Made by a program: the position numbers and the translations under genes. A DNA stretch of 64,000 nt. It comes from Hippophae tibetana (taxonomy: Eukaryota > Streptophyta > Magnoliopsida > Rosales > Elaeagnaceae). Of the stretch, positions 21,711-32,871 are shown one piece after another. The stretch spans positions 12,758,501 to 12,822,500 of the forward strand of contig CM072801.1 of the NCBI GenBank assembly GCA_037013495.1. The letters are read 5' to 3'. The notes beneath the pieces were generated by a model. That model was not told the DNA's origin and did not search any database. It was given only the letters and a program-made list of their open reading frames with translations. The number at the start of each line of letters is the position of its first letter. The first letter of the stretch is position 1.

Positions 21711-24700
21711 TAGGGGTGAGCAAAATATCCGATAAAAATGTGTGGTTTCGATCCGAAGTCGGATCGTATTCGGATTGGATTTTATCAATCCGCTCAGATT
21801 CGGATTCAGATTCAGATTAGAAATATTTAAATCTGTATAATCTGATCCGATCTGATCCGATATATTTAATATATTATTTAAAAATATATATATAATAATT
21901 AATAAACCTAATTATTATTCTAACCTAACCTAACCTTAGTCGTATATCTTATTCTTAACCTAATCTATTTTCCCAGCTGCCTCCCTACCTCCATCTCTCT
22001 TTCTCTCTCCCTTCCTCCATTGCTAGTTTCAGACTTGAAGGACTCTCTACTTCTATGTTGTTACTACTCTCTGTTGTTGCTACTTTCTGCTTCTCTGCTG
22101 CTCCTGCTTGTGATTCTATGCTCGTTGCTGCTGCTCATTGCTCGCTGCCGCTACTGCTGCTGTTGTTTGTTGTTTGTTGTTCTTCATCATAGTACAAACA
22201 AAAAGGTTGTATTTGTTTGAACTTTTTTCTTTTTCTGAATTTTGATTTCAGATATAATATTCAAATGCTCTATTTTGACTGCTATTAATAGTTATTATTT
22301 TTGTTTCAAATAGATGTGTGAAGCAATAAGCTATCTAGAACATATTGTGTGATTTACTATTTTCTTATAATAATTTTCAAGAGCTATGAGATGAAATTAC
22401 AAGTCTAAGTGAAAATGTGATTGTGTTGGGAGATCTGTTTTGGATGAATTTTTTTATGATTCCATTTAACTTTTCGATATCTAGGCACACCAAATTGTCA
22501 AAGGCGATTTGTCATGAGTTTTTCCCCAAAAACATTGTTTTTCACACTTTAATTGAGTTACAAAAATTTTTAAGCTACTTTTAAAATATTGAGGTCTATC
22601 GTGGCTTGGTGGAACAAATGTGAATATTGTAATATATCATGGTTATTTATATAATTATAAAAACCAATATCATACAACATTGTTTTATAAATGATGCGTG
22701 TTAATTGAACATTTCATTCGTATTATTAAATTTTTAGTTATATTATATATAAATGTTCAATACATATTTTAAATCACATGAAAGCAAACATGTCCAACAT
22801 CACCCCATGTCTATGTGCACATTTTTACAATTATTTATTACAAATGTCTAATATATTTTTCTACAACTATACATATGGCTTTAGATAAAGATAATGATAC
22901 ACTTTATGTGATTGAAGAAGTAAATAAAGATGAAAGTGCAACACAACCAACTTAAGAAGAAGATTCTGTAAGTACTCCAATTCCTGACCTAAAGTGTATC
23001 ATTATCTATTATGTATTACAGTTGATAATGCAAGTTCTAATGATATTACACTTATTTGAAAAAAATGTGTTAATGGCTGGGATAATGCAATTTTAGAATC
23101 AAAACACTTGCACATGCGATGTGGTGCACATATTCTGAATTTAATTGTTGAGCAGGGTTTGAAAGAGTATAGCATATCAATAAATAGGATTCATGCAGTT
23201 GTAAGATACATGAGAGGATCACCAATTAGACTGCAAAAATTTAAGAGTGCTGTTGAAATGGAAAAACTCTCTACTCACAAACTCGTTTGTTTAGATGTTA
23301 CGACAAAGTGGAATTCAACTTATTTGATGTTGGATTCTGCAACTTATTTTCAAAAATCATTTAAAAGGTTAGAGATCACTGATTTGGGATACTATCAAGA
23401 GTTTTGTCGAGGTGAAATTAAACAAGCTCCGACTATAATGGATTGGGATAATGCTAGATATTTTGTCCAATTTTTGAAAGTTTTTTATGAAGAAACATTA
23501 TTATTTTCTAGATCTTTATATGTGACTTCTAATTTCTTCTTGGATCGTATTTGTTTTATTCGTGATCAACTGGATATATGGAGTAAATGTGATGATTACA
23601 TTATGATGAATATGGCTAGTGATATGAAGGTAAAGTTTGACAAATATTGGGGATGAATATCTAAAATGAATATGATGTTATTTGTGGCTGTTTTACTTGA
23701 TCATAGGCATAAATAGTGCTCTTTACATCTAAATTTGCTAGAATTGTGTAATGGGGGTGAGATTGAGGCATCAATGAGTTCAAAAAGGGTGAAAAAAAAC
23801 TTTGGAAGATATGTACGATGAGTATCATAAAACTTATTTTCCATCAAACACAGAAGAATCTTCTCAACCTTTAGAAATGGGTACATAAGGTTTTGGTTTA
23901 GAAGCTGATGCATTCCAACTTAATGTTTCTCGTAAGAGAAAGCATTTAAAAGAAGTTCATACAATGGAAAACAAATCTGAGTTGGAAAAATACTTACAAG
24001 AAGCATTGGTTGATATGGATGATGATAAATTTGATTTATTAAGTTGGTGGAATGTTCATTCCTCAAGATTTAAGATTTTGTCTTTGATAGCTCGAGATGT
24101 ATTGGCCATATCGGTATCTACTGTAGCATCTGAATCTACATTTTCTACTGGTGGTCGTACAATTAGTTCATACAAGAGTTTCTTATCTTCTAAAACTGTA
24201 CAATCTTTGATTTGCACTCAAAATTGGATTCATTCATCTCCAATCATTAATATCCAAGAATCACTTGATAAAATTGAGGCTCTAGAATCAGGTATATTGC
24301 ATAAAAAATTTAAATATATATAGATATTTTTTATCAAATATATATTATTATGTTTATTAGCTCATTATTTATGTATATTTTTAACTTTTTAATTTTGATC
24401 ATGCAGATGTTCTTGATGATATTGGTGACTTAAATCTTGAATGATTATTAAAAAGAGTTATTGTTATTATTAATTTTAGAGAGTGAAGTTAATTTATGTA
24501 ATTGATATTTAATTTTTTGGAGTTAAATTATGTAAGTGATGTTGAATTTTTTCTTTTTGATTATTTTTTTTGAATTATTTTTAATCATATTGTCTACTTT
24601 TTAATTTGTATGAAAAATATTTTTATTTTAGATTTTTTTATTTTATGTAATTTTTCATTTTATATGTTGAAATTATATCATATTTGGATTTGTTCGGATT

Positions 24701-25108
24701 GACATTTATAGCGGTTCGGATTAGATTGATATTTCATAATTTGCTTATTTATGTAATTTTTTAATAGATTTAAATTAAAATTTTGACCCTATCGATCAAA
24801 TTGGAATTTAAAGCGGATTCGGATTGGATCAGATTTGGATTGATTTAAAATTGGTGGATTCAGATTTGTTCGGATTGGCATGTATAACTGATCGGATTCG
24901 GATTGATATTTAAAACGAATTCAGATTGAATAATTTTTGGATCAGATCAGATCGGATTCAAATTGACTTAAAATTAGTGGTTTCGGATTTGGACGGATTG
25001 GCATGTACATCGGATCGGATTCAGATTGAATAATTCATAATTTGGTTCGGATCGGATCGGATTCAGATTGACCTAAAACTTGCAGTTTTGAACCAATGCT
25101 CACCCCTA
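21711..25108 (+). mobile_element. hAT transposon copy 1
   Basis: 3398 bp with terminal inverted repeats TAGGGGTGAGCA and TGCTCACCCCTA. Flanks tctttaac (21703-21710) and tcattaat (25109-25116) agree at 6 of 8, an 8-bp target duplication as made by hAT transposases. Both ends hold many subterminal GGATCGGATTCGGATTG-type words on either strand (21745-21860 and 24670-25080). Plus-strand transposase remains are inside (22876-24444). The element landed in the RT frame of the chromovirus. Confidence 0.92.
22876..24444 (+). pseudogene. hAT transposase (Ac-like), degenerate
   Basis: An N-terminal scrap starts at ATG 22876 and stops after about 25 codons; the BED zinc finger is missing. From about 23030 the frame gives DNASSND, then MRCGAHILNLIVEQGL and TTKWNSTYLMLDSA, classic hAT catalytic-core motifs, to a stop after 23654. 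23964-24291 gives the C-terminal dimerisation domain (DLLSWWNVHSSRFKILSLIA, VASESTFSTGGR). A final intron 24292-24406 (GTATAT...TGCAG) joins to a last exon ending DVLDDIGDLNLE with stop 24442-24444. Stops at about 23067, 23654 and later make it inactive. Confidence 0.88.
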
Positions 25109-25116
25109 TCATTAAT

Positions 25117-26040
25117 TGTGCTATCATTCAAAGCTCGATAGTCTACACAAAACCTCCAACTACTGTCAGTCTTTTAGACCAACAGAATTGATGAAAGGAA
25201 TGGGTTGTTGCTATGTCTGATCAGCCCAGATTGAAGGAGTTCTTTAACCATCTTCTCAATTTCTTCCTTTTGATAATAGGGATAATGATATGGCCTGACA
25301 TTAACTGGCCTTACACCTGGTTTCAAAGGTATACGATGATCTTGCTGTCATTTTGGTGGAAGCCCTGAGGGAAGTTCAAATATGTGCGAGAGCTTTGTTA
25401 GTAATTGCCTCATTTTCGGGAATGAGGAACCATCTTCATGTTGGTCTTGAACCCTTATGGGCAAAATTTGAAGGAGCAACTCTATATTATGCAGCTCACA
25501 GCATTCCTTATTGGTTAGGGTTGCACTATTGGTTCTTTGTAAGCCTTGGAATGTATGTGTGACTTCTCCTACCTTGAAGCTGAGGGTAAGTCTTCTATAG
25601 TCCATTTTTATTGGCCCTAAGGTCTCAAACCATTGAACTTGAGTACTACCTAGTAGGCAACTACTGGTAGCACATAGTAATATGTAGAGACCAGATATCC
25701 ATGAATAGAAAGAGTAAGTCATACATTGCCCCACACATTCTAATCTTTTCACGATTGGCTATCATAACTTCCAATCTCTGATTCTTGGTGATAGTTAAGC
25801 CAAACTAGGAAACTAGGGTTTGATCAATGAAATTATGGGTGCTTCCCCATCTATCAAAACTAGTACCTTCTTATTTTTTAGATTCCCCATAACTCTAAGT
25901 GTTTGTGGATGACTGGTACATGTTATTGCATGAAACAAGATTTCTGGCACCAGCTCTTGAGGCTCTTATTAAGGAAGCTCTTATTCTAGGGCCTCTGTGA
26001 GTTTTTGAGGCAATTCCTCAATCATAAAAATTTGGGGTCA
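25117..26040 (-). pseudogene. Chromovirus protease and N-terminal reverse transcriptase
   Basis: 25348-25752 is open on the minus strand; it ends with HIFELPSGLPP and is followed in frame by stops and then RLPLKPG-like residues, VRPYHYPYYQKEEIEKMV and LIRHSNNPF, the start of the RT domain, up to RALNDSTI at the hAT border. The protease active-site area (VLIDG) is at about 25800-25870. The RT continues at 21702 after the hAT. Confidence 0.8.
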
Positions 26041-26700
26041 CGTGCAGCGGTGACCTACTACAAACTTTTCATCACAGTAGTAGCACAAGCCTTTATCTCT
26101 CTGTTCTCGTGCTTCTTGATTAGTTATTTGTTTAAAGGCCAATGGTTAGGGTGGAGTGGAACGCTATAGAGGTGGGGGTCCTAGCACACCGACGTGGGGG
26201 TTGTTTTTTTGTTTAGAAAGGCTTGTATAAGACTAATAACGTGAATTCTGGGCAGTTTTCTCTCTTCAATGAGTCTAGCTACCCCAATGGCATCAACCAA
26301 TGTTTTAGGTTATTTGATCTTAACAGCAAGGAAGACTTCATCTCTCAATCCATCTATAAAGTACCCGATTAGGAATGCTTCTGGTAGTCCATCCACTATA
26401 TAGGACAATCTTTCAAATGCTTTTTGGTATACTTTTATACTACTGGTAAATCTTAGGCTAGTTAGAGCTTTTGAGGGGTCCTCATAATCTGTTGGTCCAA
26501 ATCTAAGTTGGACGGCGTTGGTGAATTCCATCACGTGAGTGGTTCCCAAAACTTCATTAGCCAACGATGCTATTGTAACGATGGAAGGACGCGAGTTGCA
26601 CCTGTTGGTTTGGGTTAACATCAGTGAACTCAAAATATCGTTCACCCTTATAGATCCAACTGGTGGGATCTTCACCAGAAAATTAGGGAAATGATATTTT
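26040..26700 (-). pseudogene. Chromovirus gag
   Basis: 26310-26675 is open; it contains VQLRFGPTDYEDPSKALTSL and FERLSYIVDGLPEAFLIGYF, the retrotransposon gag core, then FIDGLRDEVFLAVK. A knuckle CYYCDEKFVVGHRC lies at about 26045-26090. The start of gag is truncated or degraded. Confidence 0.82.
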
Positions 26701-26883
26701 CAAGTTAGGGTAGGGGTTGTCTACGGTTGATCGCGAAGTGTGGGGGTGAGGGCACAGAGCTCCCTCTCGTGCGAAGGGGTTAACCTCTGGAGGGGTATGA
26801 GTTGCAAGTATCGTCTGTAACTGAGAGAGCACAGTGTTGAGGGTTTTCAACATTTGATTTTCCTTAGGTATCCATGGTCAAAC

Positions 26884-26896
26884 GACTCTAACACCA
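26884..26896 (-). other. Primer-binding site of the chromovirus (tRNA-Met type)
   Basis: On the minus strand TGGTGTTAGAGTC, a mutated form of TGGTATCAGAGCC, the complement of the 3' end of initiator tRNA-Met. It lies one base inside the 5' LTR. Confidence 0.75.
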
Positions 26897-26897
26897 C

Positions 26898-27226
26898 TAT
26901 TAGGGTTGTTATTGAGATTGAAGGAAGAAGAAGAGAAATCGAAGTAAAAGAAGATAAATTGTAGTTATATTTCAATATATCTTTAGCTGAATTTCAGAGG
27001 CTTCATATATAGCTTTATAGGAATGGAATTGAAGAGAAATATCTAACTGATTTTTGACATTCCTAACCGAATACTAACCCTAGTTTTGTTGATTTATTTT
27101 GTGGTCCCTCTTCTGAATTCTAATCGAATTCCCTATACCTTCTCTATGCCTATCATCCGCGCGCATCCATGTGCTCTGTGCATTCGGTGCTGCTCCAATG
27201 ATTATGAGCAGAGTTTACTCGTATCA
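26898..27226 (-). repeat. 5' LTR of the chromovirus
   Basis: 329 bp, partner of 18849-19178. Its left terminus has TA instead of TG, consistent with a point mutation. Confidence 0.88.
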
Positions 27227-28017
27227 CCCTGGTACCATTAGGCTCTTGAAAGTAGCAACTTATGCTAAAAATCTAAAATTTGGCATAATAATACATGCTC
27301 GTCTAGTTGTTTATCATCAAACCTCATTCGTAATTGATTTTGATATGACTTCAACAAATTCATTGATAAATCTCCATGTAAAATGTTATCAAGTTTTGTC
27401 AGCTCACCAACTGTTTGACCTTATGCGTGAAAGAAATGTGGTATCTTGGAGTGTATTAATGTCAAGGTATTTACATTCTGAGCTTGCCTTGGAAGTTCTT
27501 GGTTTATTCAAAAATATGGTTTCTTTGGAAAATATTTGCCCAAATGAATATATGCTGGCAACTATTCTTTCATCTTGTGCTAACAATGGGAGAATTAAAG
27601 AGGGAAAGCAATGTCATAGTTATGTATTTAAGTCTGGATTGATTTTTTATCAGTATGTAAAGAATGCACTCATTCACATGTATTCGAGTTGTTAGGATAT
27701 GGATGGCGCTATAAGTGTTCTAAATATGGTGTCAGGTTATAATATTATTTCTTATAATTCCTTAGTAAATGACCTTTTAGAACATGGGCATCTTAATGGA
27801 GTTTTAGAAGTTTTGAATATAATGATAAGTCAATCTGTGATATAGGATAGTGTTACTCATGTTACTATTTTTAAACTTTTGCCCCATCTAAAATATTTGG
27901 GACTAGTCATCAAGTTCACAGTCTAAAGATCATGGCTGACATTAAGTATGATGTCTTTGTTGGCACTACAATCATTGATATGTATAGAAAATATGGTAAC
28001 ATTGTGAATGCAAAAAG

Positions 28018-28672
28018 GATTTTTGATGAAATCAAAAGTTGACAAACCATTGCATCTTAGCTTTGAAATTAGAACTATGAGTTCCATAGCAGGAAAGCCA
28101 CAAATTGTGTTGAAATGAGGGTGGACCAACTCTGTTCTTTTTTTCTTTTTTACTCAAACCAACTTTGTTCAACAGTGAAGCCTTTGTTCAAATTTTGTTT
28201 CTACTAAATGTTCATGTGTTAAGATTCACTATCCATTGATTAAGTCTGATATTTGAAGTATGATCTAAGAAAAAAAAAGTATCCATTTTGTTATTGTTTT
28301 CCAAATGGAATTGACTAATTAACTAGATTGGTATTTATTTTGGTTAGATTATATAAGTATGTCAATTTTGGTTTATAAAAATAGCTAATTTGATTAATTT
28401 TTAAACTAAAAACTGACCGAGCTAAATTATGTTAATCTCTTAGCATGTCTCAAGTCAATTATGAATTATTATCGATATTTTTTTGTTGGAAAAATCTAAA
28501 ATCAAATTGCTAATGCCAAAACAATTGGTTTCCACTAAAACACTAAATCTAATTTGATTCTCCCCTTTTCCAACCCAACTTCGGTCATCAAGTATCCTAT
28601 AGCTAGTAATGGTTTGTGTTTTATTCTTGATGCATATAATTATTTAACTTGTATGTAGTATGTATATTATTA
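28018..28672 (+). repeat. Duplicate of the upstream region of the PPR gene
   Basis: Matches 1110-1822 in the same orientation: GATGAAATCAA..GACAAACC, GGTGGACCAACTCTGTTC / AGTGGACCAACTCTGTTC, AAGCCTTTGTTCAAATTTTG, TCAAGTATCCT..AGCTAGTAAT and TTATTCTTGATGCATATAAT. A stretch equivalent to about 1715-1760 is missing. It covers the second leader exon and most of the second leader intron of the PPR gene but not its coding sequence. The short upstream ORF of the original (ATG at 1141) is destroyed here. It is fused to the 3' end of the PLS-class PPR pseudogene. Confidence 0.82.
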
Positions 28673-29029
28673 TGCAAAAGTCAAATATTTACATTTCAAC
28701 AATAAAAATTTATATGCTTTAAATACAAGACCTCCAATACCATGTTAGAAGTTATTGGTCACTAACTCTACCAAAAGTTTAAGATATTGGAAGAAATGTC
28801 AATAATACTTTTATATTATCACTTCCCCTAAATATTGTCTCTACACTAAGCATGTTAACAGTTCAATTTAACAATTAAGGTTTTTTGAGTTTGAATATGA
28901 GATATCTAATTCTGATAACATGTTATAAGTTGTTGGAAAATTAAGTTTTTTCAAAGTGTAAGCTATTAGAAGAAGGGAAAACGTTGCTTCTATATATCTT
29001 CCAAGGTTTATTCGGCAAGATGTGACAAA
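28673..29029. repeat. Dispersed repeat, two diverged copies
   Basis: Two related segments, about 28735-28830 (ACCATGTTAGAAGTTATTGG...) and about 28918-29000 (AACATGTTATAAGTTGTTGG...), both followed by AAGTTTAAG / AAGTGTAAG and AAGAAG-type words. The family is not identified. No coding sequence. Confidence 0.4.
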
Positions 29030-29660
29030 ATTACACATAATTATATAAGTTTTACATAAACATTATATTGATTTTTTTTTTCATAAATACAAAAGAAAAG
29101 GAAATCCATGTTAGATTAACTTGTAAAAATTTAAACTATCACATAAAACCTCCAATGATTTTTGAAATAAATGAGTTTTAAATTTAAAATATTACTTAAT
29201 AGGAACATTTTATGGTAGGGTTATTTTATAAGTTATATAGAGATTTTACATAATTTTGTAAGCTATATAGAAATGTTATATTGTATTTTTTCCCCTACAA
29301 ATATATGTTTGAATATGTTAAGTTAAGTTTAAATGAATTTTGGAATATATATATTTCAAATTAAAAACATTAACCAATAAGAACAAATTCATGTTTCAAT
29401 GTTATTTGGTAAATTGTACATAAATTTTACATAATTTTATAGGATTTAAGGAAATTTTATATTGATATTTTTCACAAATGAAAAATAAAATAAAATTTTC
29501 AAACTATCTCATTAAACCATAAATGAGTGTTAGAGTAGATAAATTTTAAATTATAAGTATTAGTAAACACAAATAATTTAATGTTCTAGAATTAATTTGT
29601 AAGATGTACATAAATTGTACCTAATTATGTAAGTGTTACGAAAATTGCATATTAATATAT
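29030..29660. repeat. Tandem array, unit about 190 bp, about 3.3 copies
   Basis: The block (ACATAA..TTTACATAATTTTGTAAG, then ..AAATTATATTGATTTTT, then CACAAAT.., then AAACTATCTCAT.AAACC) recurs at about 29035, 29235, 29410 and 29605. The units are diverged and AT-rich. The array stops just before the tRNA-Met primer site of the endogenous pararetrovirus, so it may belong to the viral intergenic region. Confidence 0.6.
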
Positions 29661-29714
29661 AGGGAAGGTTATTGCAGAAATGCATAGGATGACCCATATC
29701 CTAGGATGACATTA

Positions 29715-29728
29715 TGGTATAAGAGCCA
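29715..29728 (+). other. tRNA-Met primer site of the endogenous pararetrovirus
   Basis: TGGTATAAGAGCCA differs at one base from TGGTATCAGAGCCA, the minus-strand primer site used by Caulimoviridae. It lies about 530 bp before the first viral ORF, a normal leader distance. Confidence 0.75.
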
Positions 29729-30242
29729 AGGGGTTAGATTAAATTGATTAATACAAGCAGTAGTTAATATTCATAAGTATTTTTATCTAACTATTAGTCT
29801 CATCTCTCCTTTTAAGTACTAGCTTGTACTAATACGTATGACTTAACTATTCATGTTAATGGAATAGGGAAAGTTGTTGAAGAAATGCATAGATCTGGGT
29901 GAATGATTGTAAGTCCCATTTAAGCCGTGTGAAAGGCGTTTAGGGCAATAATACCTTATAAATACCAGTGGTTTAGCAAACGATCTATTATGTTAAATTA
30001 GTGTTATAAGTCATAAGTATTCTTATAAGAGATAGAACAAGAACATAAAATGTTAAAAACTTCATGCATTGTTTATTTAATATAATTCCATGACTCAAAT
30101 TTTATGACTAAATTCTATATCTTGCTTGTTATTAATAGACTGCAATTTATTAGTTAAGAATCATATTTACCATGCTATACATGTTATATTGATGATTAGT
30201 TTTATCCATATTTGTTTACAAATTTTATTTTCATAACTTAAA

Positions 30243-31300
30243 ATGTCAAAACAAAGCTTTACAACATCATTACCATTACTAAACAAAACATCATATTTTT
30301 CAAAGAAGTCTTACATTATCAATAGTAACGAAATTACTATTGAAAATTTTCAAAAATCAATTGATCGTTGGAAGATTCCAAAGATTAATAAAAATCAAAT
30401 TTATCAATCAAAGATGATGAATCTTTTCAAAACTGATTACATCATTAAAATTGAAGAAAGAGATCTTCAACTTTTATTACCTTTTGAATCAATCTAACTT
30501 CTTTCAAAAGAATCATTACAAAAAAAATTTGATAAACAATTCAAGTATGTTCATTTCGGTTTAGTCCAAATTGGATTAAGACCATTAACCCGATTAGGGT
30601 TAAGTTCATCAATTCTAGAAATCATCTTAAGGGATGCTAGATTAACAGATTTCAAAGAATCCTTATTAGGAATGGTTGAAACAGGCTTAGGCTTAGGACC
30701 AATCTCCTTTAACTATTTCCCAAATATCATAGTTTCCTTAAGAGATCCCCAAATATTAAAAACATTAACACTTCGAATCCAAACTCATAATACTAACATT
30801 TTACCATGAACAATTCCGGTAGCTTTATTATATAGAGTTCATTACAAAATTATGACATCCATTTGGGACACTAGGAACATTCATAACTCTGATAAAGGAG
30901 AAACCATTTTATTATAAACAAAATTGTCTAGATCAAATATTACCATCCCTAGACCAATAAGTTGGGATAATGTAGTATACCCAGATAGATGGCTTCTAAA
31001 AGGAATTTCCCAACCAACATAAGAAACTCATCAACCGGAAGAACCTGTACAAAATACAGAACTTACGGAAATAATAAAATATAAAAATGGAAATATTGAA
31101 ATAGGATTCAATAGATCTTCATCAATGAGATGCTTCTCGAGTGCCTCAGAATTTTCATCAATGGATTTACCATTCAAAACAAACCTTAGGTTATCAACCT
31201 CATATATCCTTAGGAAAACAAAACTCAAGGGAGTAGACTGTAGTACACCAGTACCTAGACCAGTTTACATTGTTTACAATTATGAGATGAGAGAATCACC
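30243..31300 (+). pseudogene. Pararetroviral movement-protein region (30K type)
   Basis: Starts with an ATG frame of 84 codons, then continues in the same direction with stops at about 30495, 30809, 30915 and 31020. The part 30560-31010 has the 30K-type core (GLGLGPISFNYFPNIIVSL, then a WDNVVYPDRW end block). This family forms tubules at plasmodesmata. It is broken by several stops and is described only as a remnant. Confidence 0.7.
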
Positions 31301-31388
31301 TTAGTTATCACCTATTTTTCCCTTATCATCGACTCAATCCAAAGCCCCTAGCGAACAAGTTAGGACAAATGAGTTAAACGTATTAATA

Positions 31389-32870
31389 GTGGATGGAAAC
31401 GAACCATGGGATGCAAAAGTCCTAAGAATAGATTTGAATTATCAACATAATAAAAGAATTAAACATTGGTTCTATAACAAACACTCAGAAAAATCTAGGG
31501 TAAGCTGTTTTAGAAAACATGAGCGTTACGTTAAAGAACATAACAAAAACATAGAATTTATAGATTGGTTAAAAATCTATAGGAAATCCAAAGGCTTAGA
31601 ATCTATAGTCATTAATCAAACAAAAAATGCCTTTAGGACACTTATTAATACACCTAAGCAGGTAGAAACATTACCATATCACATTGTTACCCTTACCAAG
31701 GATAACATAACTGAATCTTTATCAATAGTTAACTCTGAACCAATTAGCCCAGAATCACTAGTCAGGATAGTAGAACATGTCGACTTAGTCAAACCATCAA
31801 TGGTCTTAATAGATAACCTACAAGTTGTCATAGAAGATCCAAAAGCCTTGCCTATAGTTACACCTATAGTTAAAATTGACCATAAATCAGTCAACATTAT
31901 TGTAGAACCCATAGTTATAGATCCTGTAACTATAGTTTCACATTATAAAATATTCCCATCAATTAGTATTTCGGATGTCATAGAAGCTAACTTTGATATG
32001 CTTTTAGAAGATGAACGAGTAGAGTCCTTAGCTAGAGAACCAATAGCTATAAATTCATAACTCAAAATATTTTCAGATATTAGTCCTGGAGACATCACAA
32101 AAGATGACATCGATAGACTATTAGAAGAAACTGATGAACCAATTAATATAATTAACATGGTCAATATTAAAAAGAAGTTACCCATATGGGAAACTCCAGA
32201 TGGTTCAATTGAAGCTGAACATCCTCCATTAAGACCTATTACCATCCCTTACCAGGATAACCAGGTAGAAGCCTTCCTTTTTAAGAACCCTCAAGAGAAT
32301 CAGGAAACTAACCTTAAAAACATTATTACCCAAAATAATTTTACAAATATCAACCTAAATACTTAAGGAAAACAACTTATAAGGATAGAGAAAATCTAAG
32401 AATAGATATTCCCTCTACCTCTTATCAAACTTTAGATAACAGGATTAAGAACTCTATCTTTAAACCTTTCTAGGTCTCCAAACTAGCCTAGGAAGAAATA
32501 ACATCAAAATTTGAGAAACTTCAAAATTGGAATAATACCATTAGATCCCAATTAGAAGACTAATTTTCAAACAAAATAGGATTAGTTGTTCCTAAGACAC
32601 CAAACTCAAAATCAACCCAGAAACATGATCTTAATATTTTTAGTAAACTAGGATATGATATATCATCTGAGGATAGTTCACAGGAAGCCACCCTTAAACC
32701 AACACCTCACATTCAAAAATTAGCTTGGCAAGAACCTCGTCTAGTTAGGTATCCGCACACTATAAGTACCCAGCCTAGTTAGGTTATCCAATCCAAGTAC
32801 AATGTGTCTTCTATCTATGTCTGGAACATTAATGGAATGACTGATCATGAGATATTAAATATCTTCAGCA
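31389..32870 (+). pseudogene. Pararetroviral spacer region of the polyprotein
   Basis: 31389-32060 is open for 223 codons: a basic start (HNKRIKHWFYNKHSEKSR) then a Val/Ile/Glu/Pro-rich, repetitive stretch of low complexity (IVEPIVIDPVTIV). Frames to 32870 are more broken. I recognise no enzyme domain; position between movement and coat protein suggests a linker or an unassigned polyprotein segment. Confidence 0.5.
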
Positions 32871-32871
32871 G

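Larger units (their letters stand above)
18849..27226 (-). mobile_element. Chromovirus (Ty3/Gypsy), Reina-like, interrupted by hAT copy 1
   Basis: Two LTRs of about 330 bp, a tRNA-Met primer site next to the 5' LTR, a purine tract next to the 3' LTR, and minus-strand gag, protease, RT, RNase H, integrase and C-terminal chromodomain in the standard order. Flanks tccta (18844-18848) and ccctg (27227-27231) agree at 3 of 5 positions; both differences are transitions, compatible with an aged target duplication, and the host PPR frame continues exactly across it. Multiple stops and frame shifts show it is inactive. Short LTRs plus an integrase-linked chromodomain point to the Reina/Galadriel group; the exact clade is not decided. 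Confidence 0.85.
18779..28040 (+). pseudogene. PLS-class PPR gene, interrupted by a chromovirus
   Basis: Two pieces belong together. 18779-18848 opens with ATG and encodes a transit-peptide-like start (MILIKFASFLFKTKQVSSSH). After the 8.4-kb chromovirus and one copy of its 5-bp target duplication, the frame resumes at 27232 with TIRLLKVATYAKNLKFG and continues through PLS-type repeats (SLINLHVKCYQVLSAHQLFD, NVVSWSVLMSRYLHS, EEGKQ-like KEGKQCHSYVFKSGL, NALIHMYSSC) to a stop at 27693; homology continues in broken frames (GTSHQVHSLK-like, IIDMYRKYGNIVNAKRIFDE) to about 28040. The first repeats resemble the At5g39680/EMB2744 type from memory. The rest of the gene, including E/DYW motifs, is missing. 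Insertion, stops and 3' truncation make it non-functional. Confidence 0.75.

Noticed and set aside
22020..22220. Leu-rich plus-strand ORF in hAT copy 1
   Set aside because: It is produced by a CTG/CTC-rich low-complexity stretch in the 5' region of the transposon; the equivalent in copy 2 (59176-59478) is not conserved in frame.
29030..29660. A CRISPR-like array
   Set aside because: The repeats are about 190 bp, diverged and head to tail without spacers, in plant nuclear DNA.
28673..29660. An LTR for the pararetroviral region
   Set aside because: No matching copy exists downstream of 37000, and there is no integrase; a caulimovirid insertion needs no LTR.
31679..31912. Minus-strand ORFs over the pararetrovirus
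   Set aside because: They are shadows of the low-complexity polyprotein spacer.
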